Assembly (NCBI GenBank): GCA_036337945.1
Contig: JAYZDF010000091.1
Location: forward strand, 32,900 to 96,899
Direction: 5' to 3'
DNA: 64,000 bases
DNA from: JAYZDF01 sp036337945
GTDB lineage: Bacteria > Myxococcota > Kuafuiibacteriia > Kuafuiibacteriales > Kuafuiibacteriaceae
Below, piece after piece: positions 34,351 to 43,028 of the stretch. Position 1 is the stretch's first letter. Every line of letters begins with the position of its first letter. A model generated the notes under the pieces. The model saw only the letters and a program-made list of their open reading frames with translations, did no database searches and was not told the origin of the DNA. A program made the translations under genes and the position numbers.

Positions 34351-35491
34351 TTTGCCGTTCACGGGACAAAGCGTCTGTTTTTTCCTGCTTGTTCTCCTTT
34401 GGAGCATCCTGCTCATAAAGACTTTTCGCGCGACACGTTCTCTTCAAACGTTATCCGGGAATGTGAACGCAGAAGCAATGCCGGCTTGTAGTGTCGCAAT
34501 CATCATTCCAGCACGCAATGAAGCCGAAATTATTGAGCGCTCGACGTTAGCTGCACTTGAGCAAGGCTCTTTAGTCACTTCCTTGATTGTGGTTGATGAT
34601 GACTCAGAAGATGAGACGACTGAGATTCTCGGCCGACTGAGTCAGCATCATCATAAGCTTCAGGTCCTAAAAGGACATGTTTTAGAGTCAGGTGATTGTG
34701 GCAAACCGTCAGCGCTTGCCTGGGCGTATGAGCAAAGTGTTCCCAATGAAGAATGGATATTGTTTATTGATGCCGATGTAGTCCTCAAACCTGGGACGTT
34801 GGAGTATTTGCTTGGATGGGCACATACTCACGGATGTGATGTTGTGTCTGGATATCCAGAACAAAAATTTGGATCAGCGTTGGAGAAAATCGTGATGCCC
34901 TCCATTATGGCTCTCATTGGCGCTTCTTATCCCTTTGAGAAAGTGATGGATGCGAGTAGCGAAGTCGCTTTTGCGAATGGTCAGCTTATTCTCGTGCGTA
35001 GAGACTATTACGAGAAGATCGGGGGCCACGGAATTGTAAAGAATCAGGTCCTAGAGGATGTCGCTTTAGCCAAACTTTTGAAAGGAGCTGGAGCGAAATT
35101 GGGACTAGTGGACTTGCGCGGAAGAGCAGAGACTCGAATGTATGCAACTCAAGCGGAATTGATTGAAGGCTGGTCGAAAAATCTTTATCTCCTGCTCAGT
35201 CGGAATTCACCGAAAACCATCGTTCTCAGCCTGTTGATTCCGTTGGTTGGGTGTTCAGGATTTATCGCTTTTCTTACTCTGCCGCCTTCGTTTGGAGCTG
35301 TGGCCTTATTTTTTGTTACGTCGATGCAGATGCTCATTAGGTTTCTCTTGAAGGTACCTCTTTTTTGGGGATGTTTTTCATCTTTAGCGAGTCTTTATCT
35401 AAGCTTTCTTCTTTTGAGGAGCATGTTTCTTCATCTTGTTAGAAACCGTGTGCCTTGGAAGGGTCGTGATTATCAAGGCTCGGTACCCTGA
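34319..35491 (+). CDS. GT2 glycosyltransferase (HpnB/CrtQ-like), membrane-associated
   Basis: A 390-residue protein. An N-terminal membrane helix (about residues 13-32) precedes a GT-A fold family 2 domain: IIPARNEAEIIERS (about 60-75), VVDDDSED (about 92-99), the DxD-type FIDADVVLKPG (about 149-159), NGQLILVRRDYYEKIGGH and a later LEDV acidic motif. The C-terminus has membrane helices and ends with WKGRDY. This plan is shared by hopene-associated HpnB and carotenoid glycosyltransferases, and lipid-linked acceptors are likely. The first start is GTG 34319, overlapping the TldE-like gene; TTG 34352 is an alternative. It is fourth in a five-gene operon. Confidence 0.85.
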   Translation: MWLSLDSSLSNLPFTGQSVCFFLLVLLWSILLIKTFRATRSLQTLSGNVNAEAMPACSVAIIIPARNEAEIIERSTLAALEQGSLVTSLIVVDDDSEDETTEILGRLSQHHHKLQVLKGHVLESGDCGKPSALAWAYEQSVPNEEWILFIDADVVLKPGTLEYLLGWAHTHGCDVVSGYPEQKFGSALEKIVMPSIMALIGASYPFEKVMDASSEVAFANGQLILVRRDYYEKIGGHGIVKNQVLEDVALAKLLKGAGAKLGLVDLRGRAETRMYATQAELIEGWSKNLYLLLSRNSPKTIVLSLLIPLVGCSGFIAFLTLPPSFGAVALFFVTSMQMLIRFLLKVPLFWGCFSSLASLYLSFLLLRSMFLHLVRNRVPWKGRDYQGSVP

Positions 35492-35509
35492 GAACTTTGA
35501 GAGACGAAG

Positions 35510-36661
35510 GTGAGCTTACGAAATATCATAGATGCTGTCCGTGCTAGTCGACAGAGGCCCTCCAGTGAAGACGCAAGCATTTCTTTAGAATTTGACCCTC
35601 ACCAAGATGCTGTGATCATTGTCTACTTGTTTCGCGGTATCGGTGATGCTGCTTTGCTTGTGCCGGTGCTTTCAGCGTTCAAAGACCGTTATCCCGAAAC
35701 AAGGCTTGGCGTTATCGTTAGCGATTTGGTCGCCAAAACTCTTGCACTATTTGAACTCGACGTTACCCTTTTCCAAGTCCCAAATGAATGGTTCGAGAAC
35801 ACCGAAGCTTTAACGAAATCACAGCGTTCACAAATGAGTCGTTTGGAAGCAAAGACAAAGAAAAACATCAAATCCGCAGGTTTTACGGTCGGGATAGAAC
35901 TTACTGGAAATGGTTCTGTGCCGGCGAGCGATTGGCTCGATGATTTACAATTGCGCTACACCATCGGCTGGGCTCCTAACACTTTTTCTTTAGATGTACC
36001 GACAACACGGCAATACTTTCGGTTCGACCATTCTGTGAACGACATTAGATTTCAGGCAGATAGACATTGGTCCTTTGCTTTATGCCAGGCATTTTCCATT
36101 TTTGGATTGGACGGTCCTGACCTCTCTATTCGCATTCCTGTTAGTAAGCGCGCGTGTAACTGGGCAGAAAACCAATGGGGTGATGGATTCAGAATTCTTA
36201 TTTTTCCAGGGAGTAGAGATTCTAAAAAGCGATGGAACCCCAACCGCTTCAGCACCATTGTGAATAAACTGCTTCGGACTCATGAAGTATCGACGATAGT
36301 GAGCGGAGCTCCTAAGGAGGCAGCTTTGGTTGATCAAGTTAGGCGGGGTATAAATGATTCTACTTGTCGCTACACTGGTCGAAATCTCGGGAGATTACTG
36401 GCTCTAATTCAGACGGCTTCGATTGTGATTACAAACGATACGGGGCCAATGCATTTATCTTATTTGTCCGGGGTTCCTACGGTCGCAGTATACAAATATA
36501 TGAGCCCTATCGTTTGGGGACCAATCCAACCAAAACGGGAATTTTTGATCATTGAAACTCACCATCGATCTGACGATGAAATAAGCACTCAGATTTTGCG
36601 TTTTATTCGTCAGAGACTGCGGCGTGCGCGGTTTGCACAATTCAAAAGGAAAAACGTTTAG
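35510..36661 (+). CDS. Glycosyltransferase family 9 (heptosyltransferase-like)
   Basis: A 383-residue GT9 protein of the lipopolysaccharide heptosyltransferase group. FRGIGDAALLVPVL (about residues 43-56) is the N-terminal nucleotide-loop motif, IFPGSRDSKKRW (about 232-243) begins the C-terminal domain, and TNDTGPMHLSYLSGVPTVAVY (about 307-326) holds the conserved DTGPMH site. It probably adds a heptose-type sugar to a core oligosaccharide in the inner membrane's cytoplasmic face. The start is GTG 35510, 18 bp after the GT2 gene. It overlaps a convergent small gene by 4 bp (TTAG). Confidence 0.9.
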   Translation: MSLRNIIDAVRASRQRPSSEDASISLEFDPHQDAVIIVYLFRGIGDAALLVPVLSAFKDRYPETRLGVIVSDLVAKTLALFELDVTLFQVPNEWFENTEALTKSQRSQMSRLEAKTKKNIKSAGFTVGIELTGNGSVPASDWLDDLQLRYTIGWAPNTFSLDVPTTRQYFRFDHSVNDIRFQADRHWSFALCQAFSIFGLDGPDLSIRIPVSKRACNWAENQWGDGFRILIFPGSRDSKKRWNPNRFSTIVNKLLRTHEVSTIVSGAPKEAALVDQVRRGINDSTCRYTGRNLGRLLALIQTASIVITNDTGPMHLSYLSGVPTVAVYKYMSPIVWGPIQPKREFLIIETHHRSDDEISTQILRFIRQRLRRARFAQFKRKNV

Positions 36662-36903
36662 AGGTTTTCAGCTTCGTCTTGCGCTTTTTTGCCTTTGGAG
36701 TTCTCTAGGAGGTTGCGTAAGCTTTTGATTCGAACGCCAATATATAAAAGGTTCCCGGCAACTTCGTTGTTGAAGACCTCTTCAATCTCGTCGAGCTGTT
36801 GTTCGATATTTCCAACCGACTCACCATTATTTGAAACAAGCTCGAGTGTCACTTTATCTAAGTCACAACAAATACTTGAAAGCTTTTGAACTGCTAAAAC
36901 CAT
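36658..36903 (-). CDS. Small coiled-coil protein, unknown
   Basis: An 81-residue protein, mostly helical (EQQLDEIEEVFNNEV, RIKSLRNLLE), with two adjacent cysteines near the N-terminus (SICCDL). It has AGGGA about 9 nt before its ATG, and its stop overlaps the GT9 stop exactly (TTAG), as several real convergent pairs in this window do. These points favour a genuine gene. The function is unknown. Confidence 0.55.
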   Translation of the reverse strand: MVLAVQKLSSICCDLDKVTLELVSNNGESVGNIEQQLDEIEEVFNNEVAGNLLYIGVRIKSLRNLLENSKGKKAQDEAENL

Positions 36904-37125
36904 TTGATATCCCTATCTTCTGGGGTCTCAACCCGTAACGCTTCCAAGTCGCCGTTCCGTGGCGATAATGAAAGCAAAAGTCTCTTCATAGAACGGTTCG
37001 GATTAAACTTTCTGATCTTGCGCTTTGATTTCAATATTTTTGTTTTTTGTAAAAATTGAAGCCTACTCGTATTTACCCGAAAGAGGTTGCCACTGATGTG
37101 TGACTGAGCGCAGACTAAGCGCTCG

Positions 37126-38745
37126 ATGTTGGGCTTATTGGCTGCGTTCACGTTAATCGCGACACCCGGACCCGCGTCGGTCCTTGTCCTCGGGAATCAG
37201 TCTATCGCGAAGAGTCAGCAACTTGCTCGAACATACCAGCGTTCCCGTGACATCCCCGATACTCAAATCTGTTTGGTGCAAACGTCATCGAGCAGCGACG
37301 TGAGTATGGATGCATTTACTGTATCGGTTCTTCCACAAGTTCGCGAATGCATCCGCAAGGGGAATTTAGAAGATCGCATTGATACATTCGCAATTGTAAA
37401 GGGTATGCCTCTGAGAATTCAGTGGTCGGTTGAGGGTGTGCGGAGGACGGTGTCATTTGCCGCGGCGCTGATGATTGCCGATTCAACTTATTTGGATGGC
37501 CGACCTTTTTTGGGTACGGCACCCGGAGTGACACGCAATTGTGGCGGTACTCCGTGCTACGGGGCGCGCTGGTCAAATCCATTCCGAGAGGCAAAGTTCG
37601 GACCGGGCTGGAACAAAATAGTCGGAGATGTTCATTGGCGCCTACGATTGGCGACCATGATTAACGGGCGCACCTTTGCCGACGCAGCGAGGCTTATTTC
37701 TAGTGCGACCACCGCCGAAGCTAGACCGATGACTGTCGGCAAATTTTTGTTCATGAATGGGGGCGATCGAGCCAGGTCCTCAATGGATTTTCAGTATGAC
37801 GCAGTGATTGATGAGCTTAGTCAAAGAGGTTTTGTAGGGATTGAGAGAGTTGCCTATGACCCGAACCGGACGGGAGAACGACTTGCGAGCTTTTTGGTCG
37901 GAACCTTATCGCTGGAATCGACGATTGAGGGGAATGATTTTATACCCGGTAGCCTCGTCGATAATCTCACAAGTTATGGCGCAGTCCCGCAAAACTTTTT
38001 TGAAGCTGGAGAAGTTCAAGTATCCGTAGCAAGATGGATAGCGAAGGGCGTTGGAGGCGTTCACGGGACGACAGCAGAACCTTTGGCAGACTCTTTTCCA
38101 GATCGAAGATTTCTGATTGATTACGTAGACGGCATGACACTTTCCCAGGCCTTTTATCGGAGAATGCCATTTGTGTACTGGCAGAACCTCGTCCTGGGTG
38201 ATCCGTTGCTTGCTCCCTACGCTCGTCGTCCTAGTGTTGTCATCTCCGGAGTCGAACATGGTGAAACATTAAGGGGTGCGCGTCAGATTCGAATCCAAGC
38301 TTTTGATGAAGAACACAGAGGAATCCAATCGCTAACCGTATATGTGAATGGAAAAAAGTGGCGCGAATCCGCGGGTGATCTCATCGAAGGTTGTCTATCG
38401 CTTGCTACAACGGAATCAGCTCAGGTTTTGGCTGTGGCTCAAATCGGCGGCTTTGGAGACCTATACGATCAGTACTTGCCCAAAGGATGGTCGTCTAAAA
38501 CCGTTTTCATCAGCCCTGGTCCTTCGGATTGCTCTACTACTGAAGTTGATGCTGGTATACTTGCCGACACTGGGGAAACTCAACGCGCCGAAAGTAGTCC
38601 ATCCGATGGGGGGCCAAATGAAACGAGCACTCCGCTACCAGTGACGTCCGAATGTAGCTGTCGTGTCGACCAATATCCGAACTCGTCACTCAGGAGTGTT
38701 TGGTTGTTTTTATTGCTTCTGCTTCGTCGTCGTACTTTGCGTTGA
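37126..38745 (+). CDS. TIGR03790-family secreted protein with MYXO-CTERM-like tail
   Basis: A 539-residue protein. A signal peptide (about residues 1-20) is followed by NQSIAKSQQLARTYQRSRDI, DTQICLVQT and DTFAIVKGMPLRI, the opening of the TIGR03790 family found in Myxococcota, Planctomycetota and others; no function is known. A Cys-rich end (SECSCRV, about residues 507-513) leads to a hydrophobic helix (LRSVWLFLLLLL) and a basic RRRTLR terminus, the layout of MYXO-CTERM surface-sorting signals. A Ser/Thr/Pro/Glu linker precedes it. The start at ATG 37126 has no strong Shine-Dalgarno. Its 3' end overlaps the convergent nucleotidyltransferase gene by 36 bp. Confidence 0.85.
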   Translation: MLGLLAAFTLIATPGPASVLVLGNQSIAKSQQLARTYQRSRDIPDTQICLVQTSSSSDVSMDAFTVSVLPQVRECIRKGNLEDRIDTFAIVKGMPLRIQWSVEGVRRTVSFAAALMIADSTYLDGRPFLGTAPGVTRNCGGTPCYGARWSNPFREAKFGPGWNKIVGDVHWRLRLATMINGRTFADAARLISSATTAEARPMTVGKFLFMNGGDRARSSMDFQYDAVIDELSQRGFVGIERVAYDPNRTGERLASFLVGTLSLESTIEGNDFIPGSLVDNLTSYGAVPQNFFEAGEVQVSVARWIAKGVGGVHGTTAEPLADSFPDRRFLIDYVDGMTLSQAFYRRMPFVYWQNLVLGDPLLAPYARRPSVVISGVEHGETLRGARQIRIQAFDEEHRGIQSLTVYVNGKKWRESAGDLIEGCLSLATTESAQVLAVAQIGGFGDLYDQYLPKGWSSKTVFISPGPSDCSTTEVDAGILADTGETQRAESSPSDGGPNETSTPLPVTSECSCRVDQYPNSSLRSVWLFLLLLLRRRTLR

Positions 38746-39735
38746 GGTTTCGAGCTCACTTTTGCCCCAAAATCCCATTTCGGTTTCAAGCGTCACTCCT
38801 GCATTTTGTATATCCGAGTATAAAGGGTGCTCGGTAAGTCCTAAAAGGTCCATTCTATATCGGAGCTCTGAAAGAGTTTGAAATGGACGAGTAGGAGAAT
38901 GTCTGTCAACGGAGCCTTCTTGAAACCTTGCGTCCAAGTCGACGCCAACGTCTCGCTCGTCTCTGGACCATTTTCGCCTTCTTTCCGAGTCCTCCAGCCA
39001 TCGAAACGCTTTGGTATCAGTAAGTTTCTCTAGCATGGAGCTGTCTGAGATTTTCTGATTATTCGTTGTTGAGATATCTAGGTCAGGTAAAGCGTTCGGA
39101 AGATATTGTCTGACCCATCGATTCGCATTGATAAAGTCCTGATAAACACCGTGACCGAAAAGAGGAACTGCCTTTGCTATTTCCCAGGCTGTAAATAAGT
39201 TCTGCGGGCGAATCTCGAGATGATCATCGGGTAGAGCGTAGTTTGGACACATACTTTCCAATCCCAATTTTGGGACCTTTCCCAAAACGCGAACGACCCC
39301 AAAGGACAACCAAGCTCGTTTCGAAGGATAAATAAATAAAAAGTCGATGTCCGCGTGTTCGTCACAGTTTTCTGCAGCGAGAGAGCCTGTAACAAGCCCG
39401 GCACTGGCAAGGCCCATTTTTTGAATCTTTTCTGCGATCAGACGAGCACGCTTCCATCCGCGTCGGCTATGCTCGAGAAACCGGACCCTGCGCGCCCACA
39501 GATGATCTTTACCCTTTAGAAAGTACAGACCTTCCTTGTACCCTAGATATTTCGAGAGGCTTCCGTCTTCTAATTTATCGATTACAGCTTTGAGGGTTGC
39601 TCTTTCACCGATAAGGTAACGGTGGATCTCAGAGGGCCTCGCGGCGCATGCGAAAATATCCATGTAACAGATTGTTGTCAGGATTGACCGGGAAAGTGAG
39701 TCGCCTTCGAACACGACGCTGAGCTTACGAGGCAA
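38710..39735 (-). CDS. Nucleotidyltransferase-fold protein with N-terminal helical domain
   Basis: A 341-residue protein. The nucleotidyltransferase motif GSLAAENCDEHADIDFLFI (about residues 117-135) has the GS and DxD metal-binding residues. Residues about 20-75 look like a winged-helix module (ICYMDIFACAARPSEIHRYL). The C-terminal region is helical and Arg/Trp-rich (RWLEDSERRRKWSRDERD). Members of this group are usually annotated only as nucleotidyltransferases; a substrate cannot be assigned. It is not the two-gene MNT/HEPN toxin-antitoxin arrangement, as no HEPN gene is adjacent. The start is ATG 39735. It diverges from the acyltransferase gene. Confidence 0.78.
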   Translation of the reverse strand: MPRKLSVVFEGDSLSRSILTTICYMDIFACAARPSEIHRYLIGERATLKAVIDKLEDGSLSKYLGYKEGLYFLKGKDHLWARRVRFLEHSRRGWKRARLIAEKIQKMGLASAGLVTGSLAAENCDEHADIDFLFIYPSKRAWLSFGVVRVLGKVPKLGLESMCPNYALPDDHLEIRPQNLFTAWEIAKAVPLFGHGVYQDFINANRWVRQYLPNALPDLDISTTNNQKISDSSMLEKLTDTKAFRWLEDSERRRKWSRDERDVGVDLDARFQEGSVDRHSPTRPFQTLSELRYRMDLLGLTEHPLYSDIQNAGVTLETEMGFWGKSELETSTQSTTTKQKQ

Positions 39736-39849
39736 TCACAAGATTAAGCAATATCGTAAGCGTGAACTTTCACGGTTCTTATGCCGGGAATTGTGGTCAA
39801 TTGACGAGTTGTGACGTATTACTCAGTTTAACAGATGGAGGAAACCTAA

Positions 39850-40695
39850 TTGGGCATTCGTCGCCGGCTTGCAGAAAAATTTGTTCCAGATCGTGTTCGC
39901 TCGCGAATGAACCGAATTGGGATTGAGTTAGGGCCTATGGGGGTTGACCCTTTTGGGTTTGAACCGACTGTCGCTAAATATGCCGCCACTCCAATGGAAC
40001 AACTCTATCGACGATATTTTCGCGTCATTGCAGACGGTATCGAAAATGTTCCTGAGGGACGAGTTCTATTGGTTTCAAATCATTCAGGACAGTTGCCTTT
40101 TGACGGCATGATGATTGGGGCGGCTTTGTTTTTCGACCGTGACCCACCTCGATATGTGCGGTCGATGATCGAGAAATGGATCCCTCGATTACCTTACATC
40201 TCCGTGTTAATGGCGCGAATTGGTCAAATTGTCGGCACACCCGATAATTGTCGGCGTCTTCTCAATAATGAAGAAGCAATTCTCGTTTTTCCCGAAGGTG
40301 CCCGAGGCATTTCCAAGACGTTCGACAAACGATATAAGTTAGAGAGATTTGGTACAGGATTCATGCGATTAGCGCTTGAGACCAATACACCGATCGTGCC
40401 GGTTGCCGTCGTTGGGGCGGAAGAACAAGCACCGGCACTGTATGACGCTAAATCCATCGCAAAATTTCTTGGGATGCCGGCTTTTCCGATTACTCCATTT
40501 TTTCCGCTCTTGGGACCGGCCGGATTGTTGCCGCTTCCGACCCGTTATCGCATTTATTTTGGTGAACCGCTGAAGTTTCAAGGAAACGGGGATGAAGACG
40601 ATGATGTGATTCAAAAACAGATTGATCAGGTGAAGAGCTCTATTAATTCCATGCTCAATCGAGGGCTTCGAGAGCGAGACGGAGTATTTCGGTGA
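39850..40695 (+). CDS. PlsC/DGAT-like acyltransferase
   Basis: A 281-residue lysophospholipid acyltransferase-family enzyme. SNHSGQLPFDG (about residues 75-85) is the His-Asp motif in the LPLAT/MGAT-like variant, and VFPEGARGISK (about 147-157) is the acyl-acceptor site. It probably acylates a glycerolipid or related alcohol at the inner membrane. The start is TTG 39850, chosen because GGAGG lies 8 nt upstream and no better in-frame start is near. Its stop overlaps the next gene's GTG start by 4 bp, so the acyltransferase and SDR are translationally coupled. Confidence 0.88.
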   Translation: MGIRRRLAEKFVPDRVRSRMNRIGIELGPMGVDPFGFEPTVAKYAATPMEQLYRRYFRVIADGIENVPEGRVLLVSNHSGQLPFDGMMIGAALFFDRDPPRYVRSMIEKWIPRLPYISVLMARIGQIVGTPDNCRRLLNNEEAILVFPEGARGISKTFDKRYKLERFGTGFMRLALETNTPIVPVAVVGAEEQAPALYDAKSIAKFLGMPAFPITPFFPLLGPAGLLPLPTRYRIYFGEPLKFQGNGDEDDDVIQKQIDQVKSSINSMLNRGLRERDGVFR

Positions 40696-41624
40696 CCGAA
40701 AGAGATACAATTCTGACTACTGGTGCAGCAGGCAGGTTAGGGCGTCTGGTGGTCCAGATGCTTCACCGGAAGTACCGAATCATTGCGGTTGATAGAAGGC
40801 CAGTGCGTGGTCTTCCAAAAGACGTCACCCACATACGGAGTGACTTAAGACGCCGAGCTTTAGATGATGTTTTCAGAAGTCAAAACATCAAGGCCGTCGT
40901 TCATCTTGGTTTGGTTCATAACCCAAGAGCCAACGACGACGATTATCGATTCAATGTGCTCGGCACGCAGAAACTCCTCGACCTGACATCAAAATATGAG
41001 GTCGATAAATTTGTAATGCTCTCGAGCGCAAACATTTATGGTCCGCATCCGGATAATTCTCTCTTCCTAAAAGAAGACGATCCGTTGTTAGGTGCACAAA
41101 GCTTTCCGGGAATTCGGGACCTTGTCGCTGTTGATCGGATCGTTCAGAGCTTTTTTTATCGCCAGCCAAACGTTGAAACAGTTATGCTTCGCCCGGTTCA
41201 TATCGTTGGACCAAGGGTTAAGAATGCTCCATCGAACTATCTACGACTGGAACGCCCATGGGTTATCTCAGGGTTTGACCCCATGGTCCAACTCATACAC
41301 GAGGAAGATGTTGTGCGAGCGATGCTTCTTGCTCTCAATCCAGGCATCAAAGGTGTGTTTAACGTCGTCGGGCCAGGGGAAGCACCTTTATCCAAAGTAC
41401 TGAAAATACTGGAGCGGAAAACGATATCAGTCCCAGGTCTGATTGCCTGGCCGATGCTGGAGCGTCTTTTTCGCTTCAAAATGACGAGTTTTCCCACGCC
41501 TGAAATTCGGCATATCCAGTTCAACTGTATCGTGGATGGCGCACTCGCTCGAAACGTCATGAAGTTTGAACCTCGTTATGGACTTATTGAGACGATTCGC
41601 TCGGTTCGGGGTTTCGAGGACTGA
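40692..41624 (+). CDS. Extended SDR (NAD-dependent epimerase/dehydratase fold) lacking YxxxK
   Basis: A 310-residue Rossmann protein. The dinucleotide motif TTGAAGRLGRLV (about residues 8-19) and VMLSSANIYG (about 110-119) are present. Where extended SDRs have the catalytic YxxxK, the sequence reads IRDLVAVDRIVQ (about 140-151), with neither Tyr nor Lys. The C-terminal substrate region (LRPVHIVGPR, DPMVQLIHEEDVV) is well kept. Thus it binds NAD(P) but may not catalyse the standard reaction, as seen in a deltaproteobacterial subgroup. It starts at GTG 40692, coupled to the acyltransferase, and probably acts on the same lipid. Confidence 0.85.
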   Translation: MTERDTILTTGAAGRLGRLVVQMLHRKYRIIAVDRRPVRGLPKDVTHIRSDLRRRALDDVFRSQNIKAVVHLGLVHNPRANDDDYRFNVLGTQKLLDLTSKYEVDKFVMLSSANIYGPHPDNSLFLKEDDPLLGAQSFPGIRDLVAVDRIVQSFFYRQPNVETVMLRPVHIVGPRVKNAPSNYLRLERPWVISGFDPMVQLIHEEDVVRAMLLALNPGIKGVFNVVGPGEAPLSKVLKILERKTISVPGLIAWPMLERLFRFKMTSFPTPEIRHIQFNCIVDGALARNVMKFEPRYGLIETIRSVRGFED

Positions 41625-41694
41625 TACTTTCCTGACCAGAAATTGGATCATTCTTGTTACTCGTGCCAAGCTGTCACCCGTTGCAGGAGGAAAA

Positions 41695-42135
41695 ATGCAA
41701 AAATCTCTAAATCGGCTTTCCTACACGTTGTCCCTTTTACTGGCTTTGGTCCTGGTCACAACTTCCTTATTTGTGGTCCCGACCGATGCTCAAGCGCGCG
41801 AAGTAGAAGAGTGCCAGCAGTGGTGGGGCCAAGCTGTGCGGAGTTATCTCACTCGAAACCGTACAAAAGGGCCGGAAGACGATGTATTCAAGACAGCCTG
41901 TGAGCTTGAGGCGAAAGGAGATAAACCTGAAGCACGCATTGAAGCGATTACGATTGGAGTCCGGGAACTTGCAACTCTAGATATCAAGGGCTGTAAGAGA
42001 TTTATGAAGCTGTACGTCGGCTCAACGATGCCGGATCAAGTGTGCGAAGCGGCCGGAAATGACGATTACAATGGTCTTCGAAAGCTGGTCGCAAGTAGCA
42101 TTCCTCCCCCGCCGACACCGAAGCCCCAAAACTAG
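41695..42135 (+). CDS. Small secreted protein, unknown
   Basis: A 146-residue protein. The start at ATG 41695 is fixed by a perfect AGGAGG 4 nt upstream, although an open frame extends back over the SDR gene. A signal peptide with hydrophobic core (about residues 12-32, ending near TDAQA) is followed by a helical domain with five cysteines (EECQQWW, KTACELEAKGD, KGCKRF, DQVCEA), likely forming disulphides. It ends in a Pro-rich tail. No family is recognised. It follows the SDR by 70 bp. Confidence 0.75.
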   Translation: MQKSLNRLSYTLSLLLALVLVTTSLFVVPTDAQAREVEECQQWWGQAVRSYLTRNRTKGPEDDVFKTACELEAKGDKPEARIEAITIGVRELATLDIKGCKRFMKLYVGSTMPDQVCEAAGNDDYNGLRKLVASSIPPPPTPKPQN

Positions 42136-42216
42136 GGTAAACATTTTTACGAGAACACGGTTTTCTTAGTTCTAGCTCGAATCGACGTGTGCTAGGACCA
42201 TGACTGGGTAACTTAA

Positions 42217-42417
42217 ATGGCCATTTGGAAATGTATCATCTGCGGCGCTGAAGCCAAGGACTCGCCTCCACGACGCTGTACTCGGTGTGACACTCCAGCA
42301 GCTCGCTTTCGCCTGATATGCGATCGAGCTCCGACAGCGCCGAAGCCACCACCAGTTGAAGAAATTGCGGCCGCTGAGCCTGAAGCAAACGCTGAAGCTG
42401 CTCCAGCAGCCGAGTAA
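42217..42417 (+). CDS. Rubredoxin-like zinc-ribbon/iron miniprotein
   Basis: A 66-residue protein. The first part has WKCIICG and RRCTRCD, a CxxC/CxxC pair spaced by about 12 residues that fits a short rubredoxin-like or zinc-ribbon knuckle (the CIICGA sequence is like the first knuckle of rubrerythrin-type domains). The rest is an Ala/Pro/Glu-rich tail. It lies 60 bp before the start region of the [2Fe-2S] subunit gene. A role as a small electron carrier or metal-binding protein is an inference. Confidence 0.65.
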   Translation: MAIWKCIICGAEAKDSPPRRCTRCDTPAARFRLICDRAPTAPKPPPVEEIAAAEPEANAEAAPAAE

Positions 42418-42494
42418 AAACTCTGCCTACTGGCATATATATCCCTCAAATTCGTAACTAAGAGACTTGAACCTGCTTGCAAGGTTGCGGTGCG

Positions 42495-43028
42495 ATGGTT
42501 AGTTTAGCATTTATGGCGGGTAAGCGTGTCCTGACTCTCGATGTAAATGGCGACAAGGCTGACGTCGCTGTGCCCCCTCACTGGACTCTCCTCGAGACCC
42601 TTCGCTATGAAATGCTACTGACGGGCTCGAAGCAGGGCTGTGACAAAGGTGATTGCGGAGCATGCACCGTTCTCATAGATGGCGAACCACATTTAGCTTG
42701 TCTTACACTCGCTTCCAAAACCGTAGGCAAGTCTGTCGTGACGATCGAAGGTCTCTCAAAAAATGGAAAATTGGACCCGGTACAAGATGCATTTGATCAG
42801 TGCGGTGCTCTTCAGTGTGGATTTTGCCAAAGCGGCATGATGTTGGCGGCACGCAACCTTATCGATGAGAAACCAGCTCCATCTCGAGAAGATATCAAAG
42901 TAGCTTTGTCCGGTAACCTCTGTCGCTGCACAGGTTACACGAAGATTATTCAAGCTGTTGAAGAGGCAGCGCGTCACGAAGACGGTGAATCAGAGTCGAG
43001 AGACGACAAATCGGCTACAGGAAGTTAA
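42495..43028 (+). CDS. [2Fe-2S] small subunit of molybdenum hydroxylase type (CoxS-like)
   Basis: About 177 residues. An N-terminal plant ferredoxin domain has GCDKGDCGACTVLIDG followed by a fourth Cys in HLACLT, and a C-terminal four-helix domain has QCGFCQSGM and NLCRCTGY, binding the second cluster. This is the CoxS/small subunit of xanthine dehydrogenase-family enzymes. No large (molybdopterin) or FAD subunit is adjacent, so it is an orphan here. The start may be ATG 42495 (chosen), TTG 42477 or ATG 42531. A Ser/Asp/Glu-rich tail extends past the domain. The stop overlaps the convergent membrane-protein gene by 4 bp (TTAA). Confidence 0.88.
   Translation: MVSLAFMAGKRVLTLDVNGDKADVAVPPHWTLLETLRYEMLLTGSKQGCDKGDCGACTVLIDGEPHLACLTLASKTVGKSVVTIEGLSKNGKLDPVQDAFDQCGALQCGFCQSGMMLAARNLIDEKPAPSREDIKVALSGNLCRCTGYTKIIQAVEEAARHEDGESESRDDKSATGS

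Noticed and set aside
38710..39735. MNT/HEPN toxin-antitoxin pair
   Set aside because: Only the nucleotidyltransferase is present, with an N-terminal extra domain, and no HEPN gene is adjacent.
39791..39831. Possible promoter TTGACG/TATTAC before the acyltransferase gene
   Set aside because: Spacing between the hexamers is far from 17 bp; I cannot support it.
41566..41694. Upstream extension of the small secreted protein
   Set aside because: It overlaps the SDR gene, and a perfect AGGAGG fixes the start at ATG 41695.
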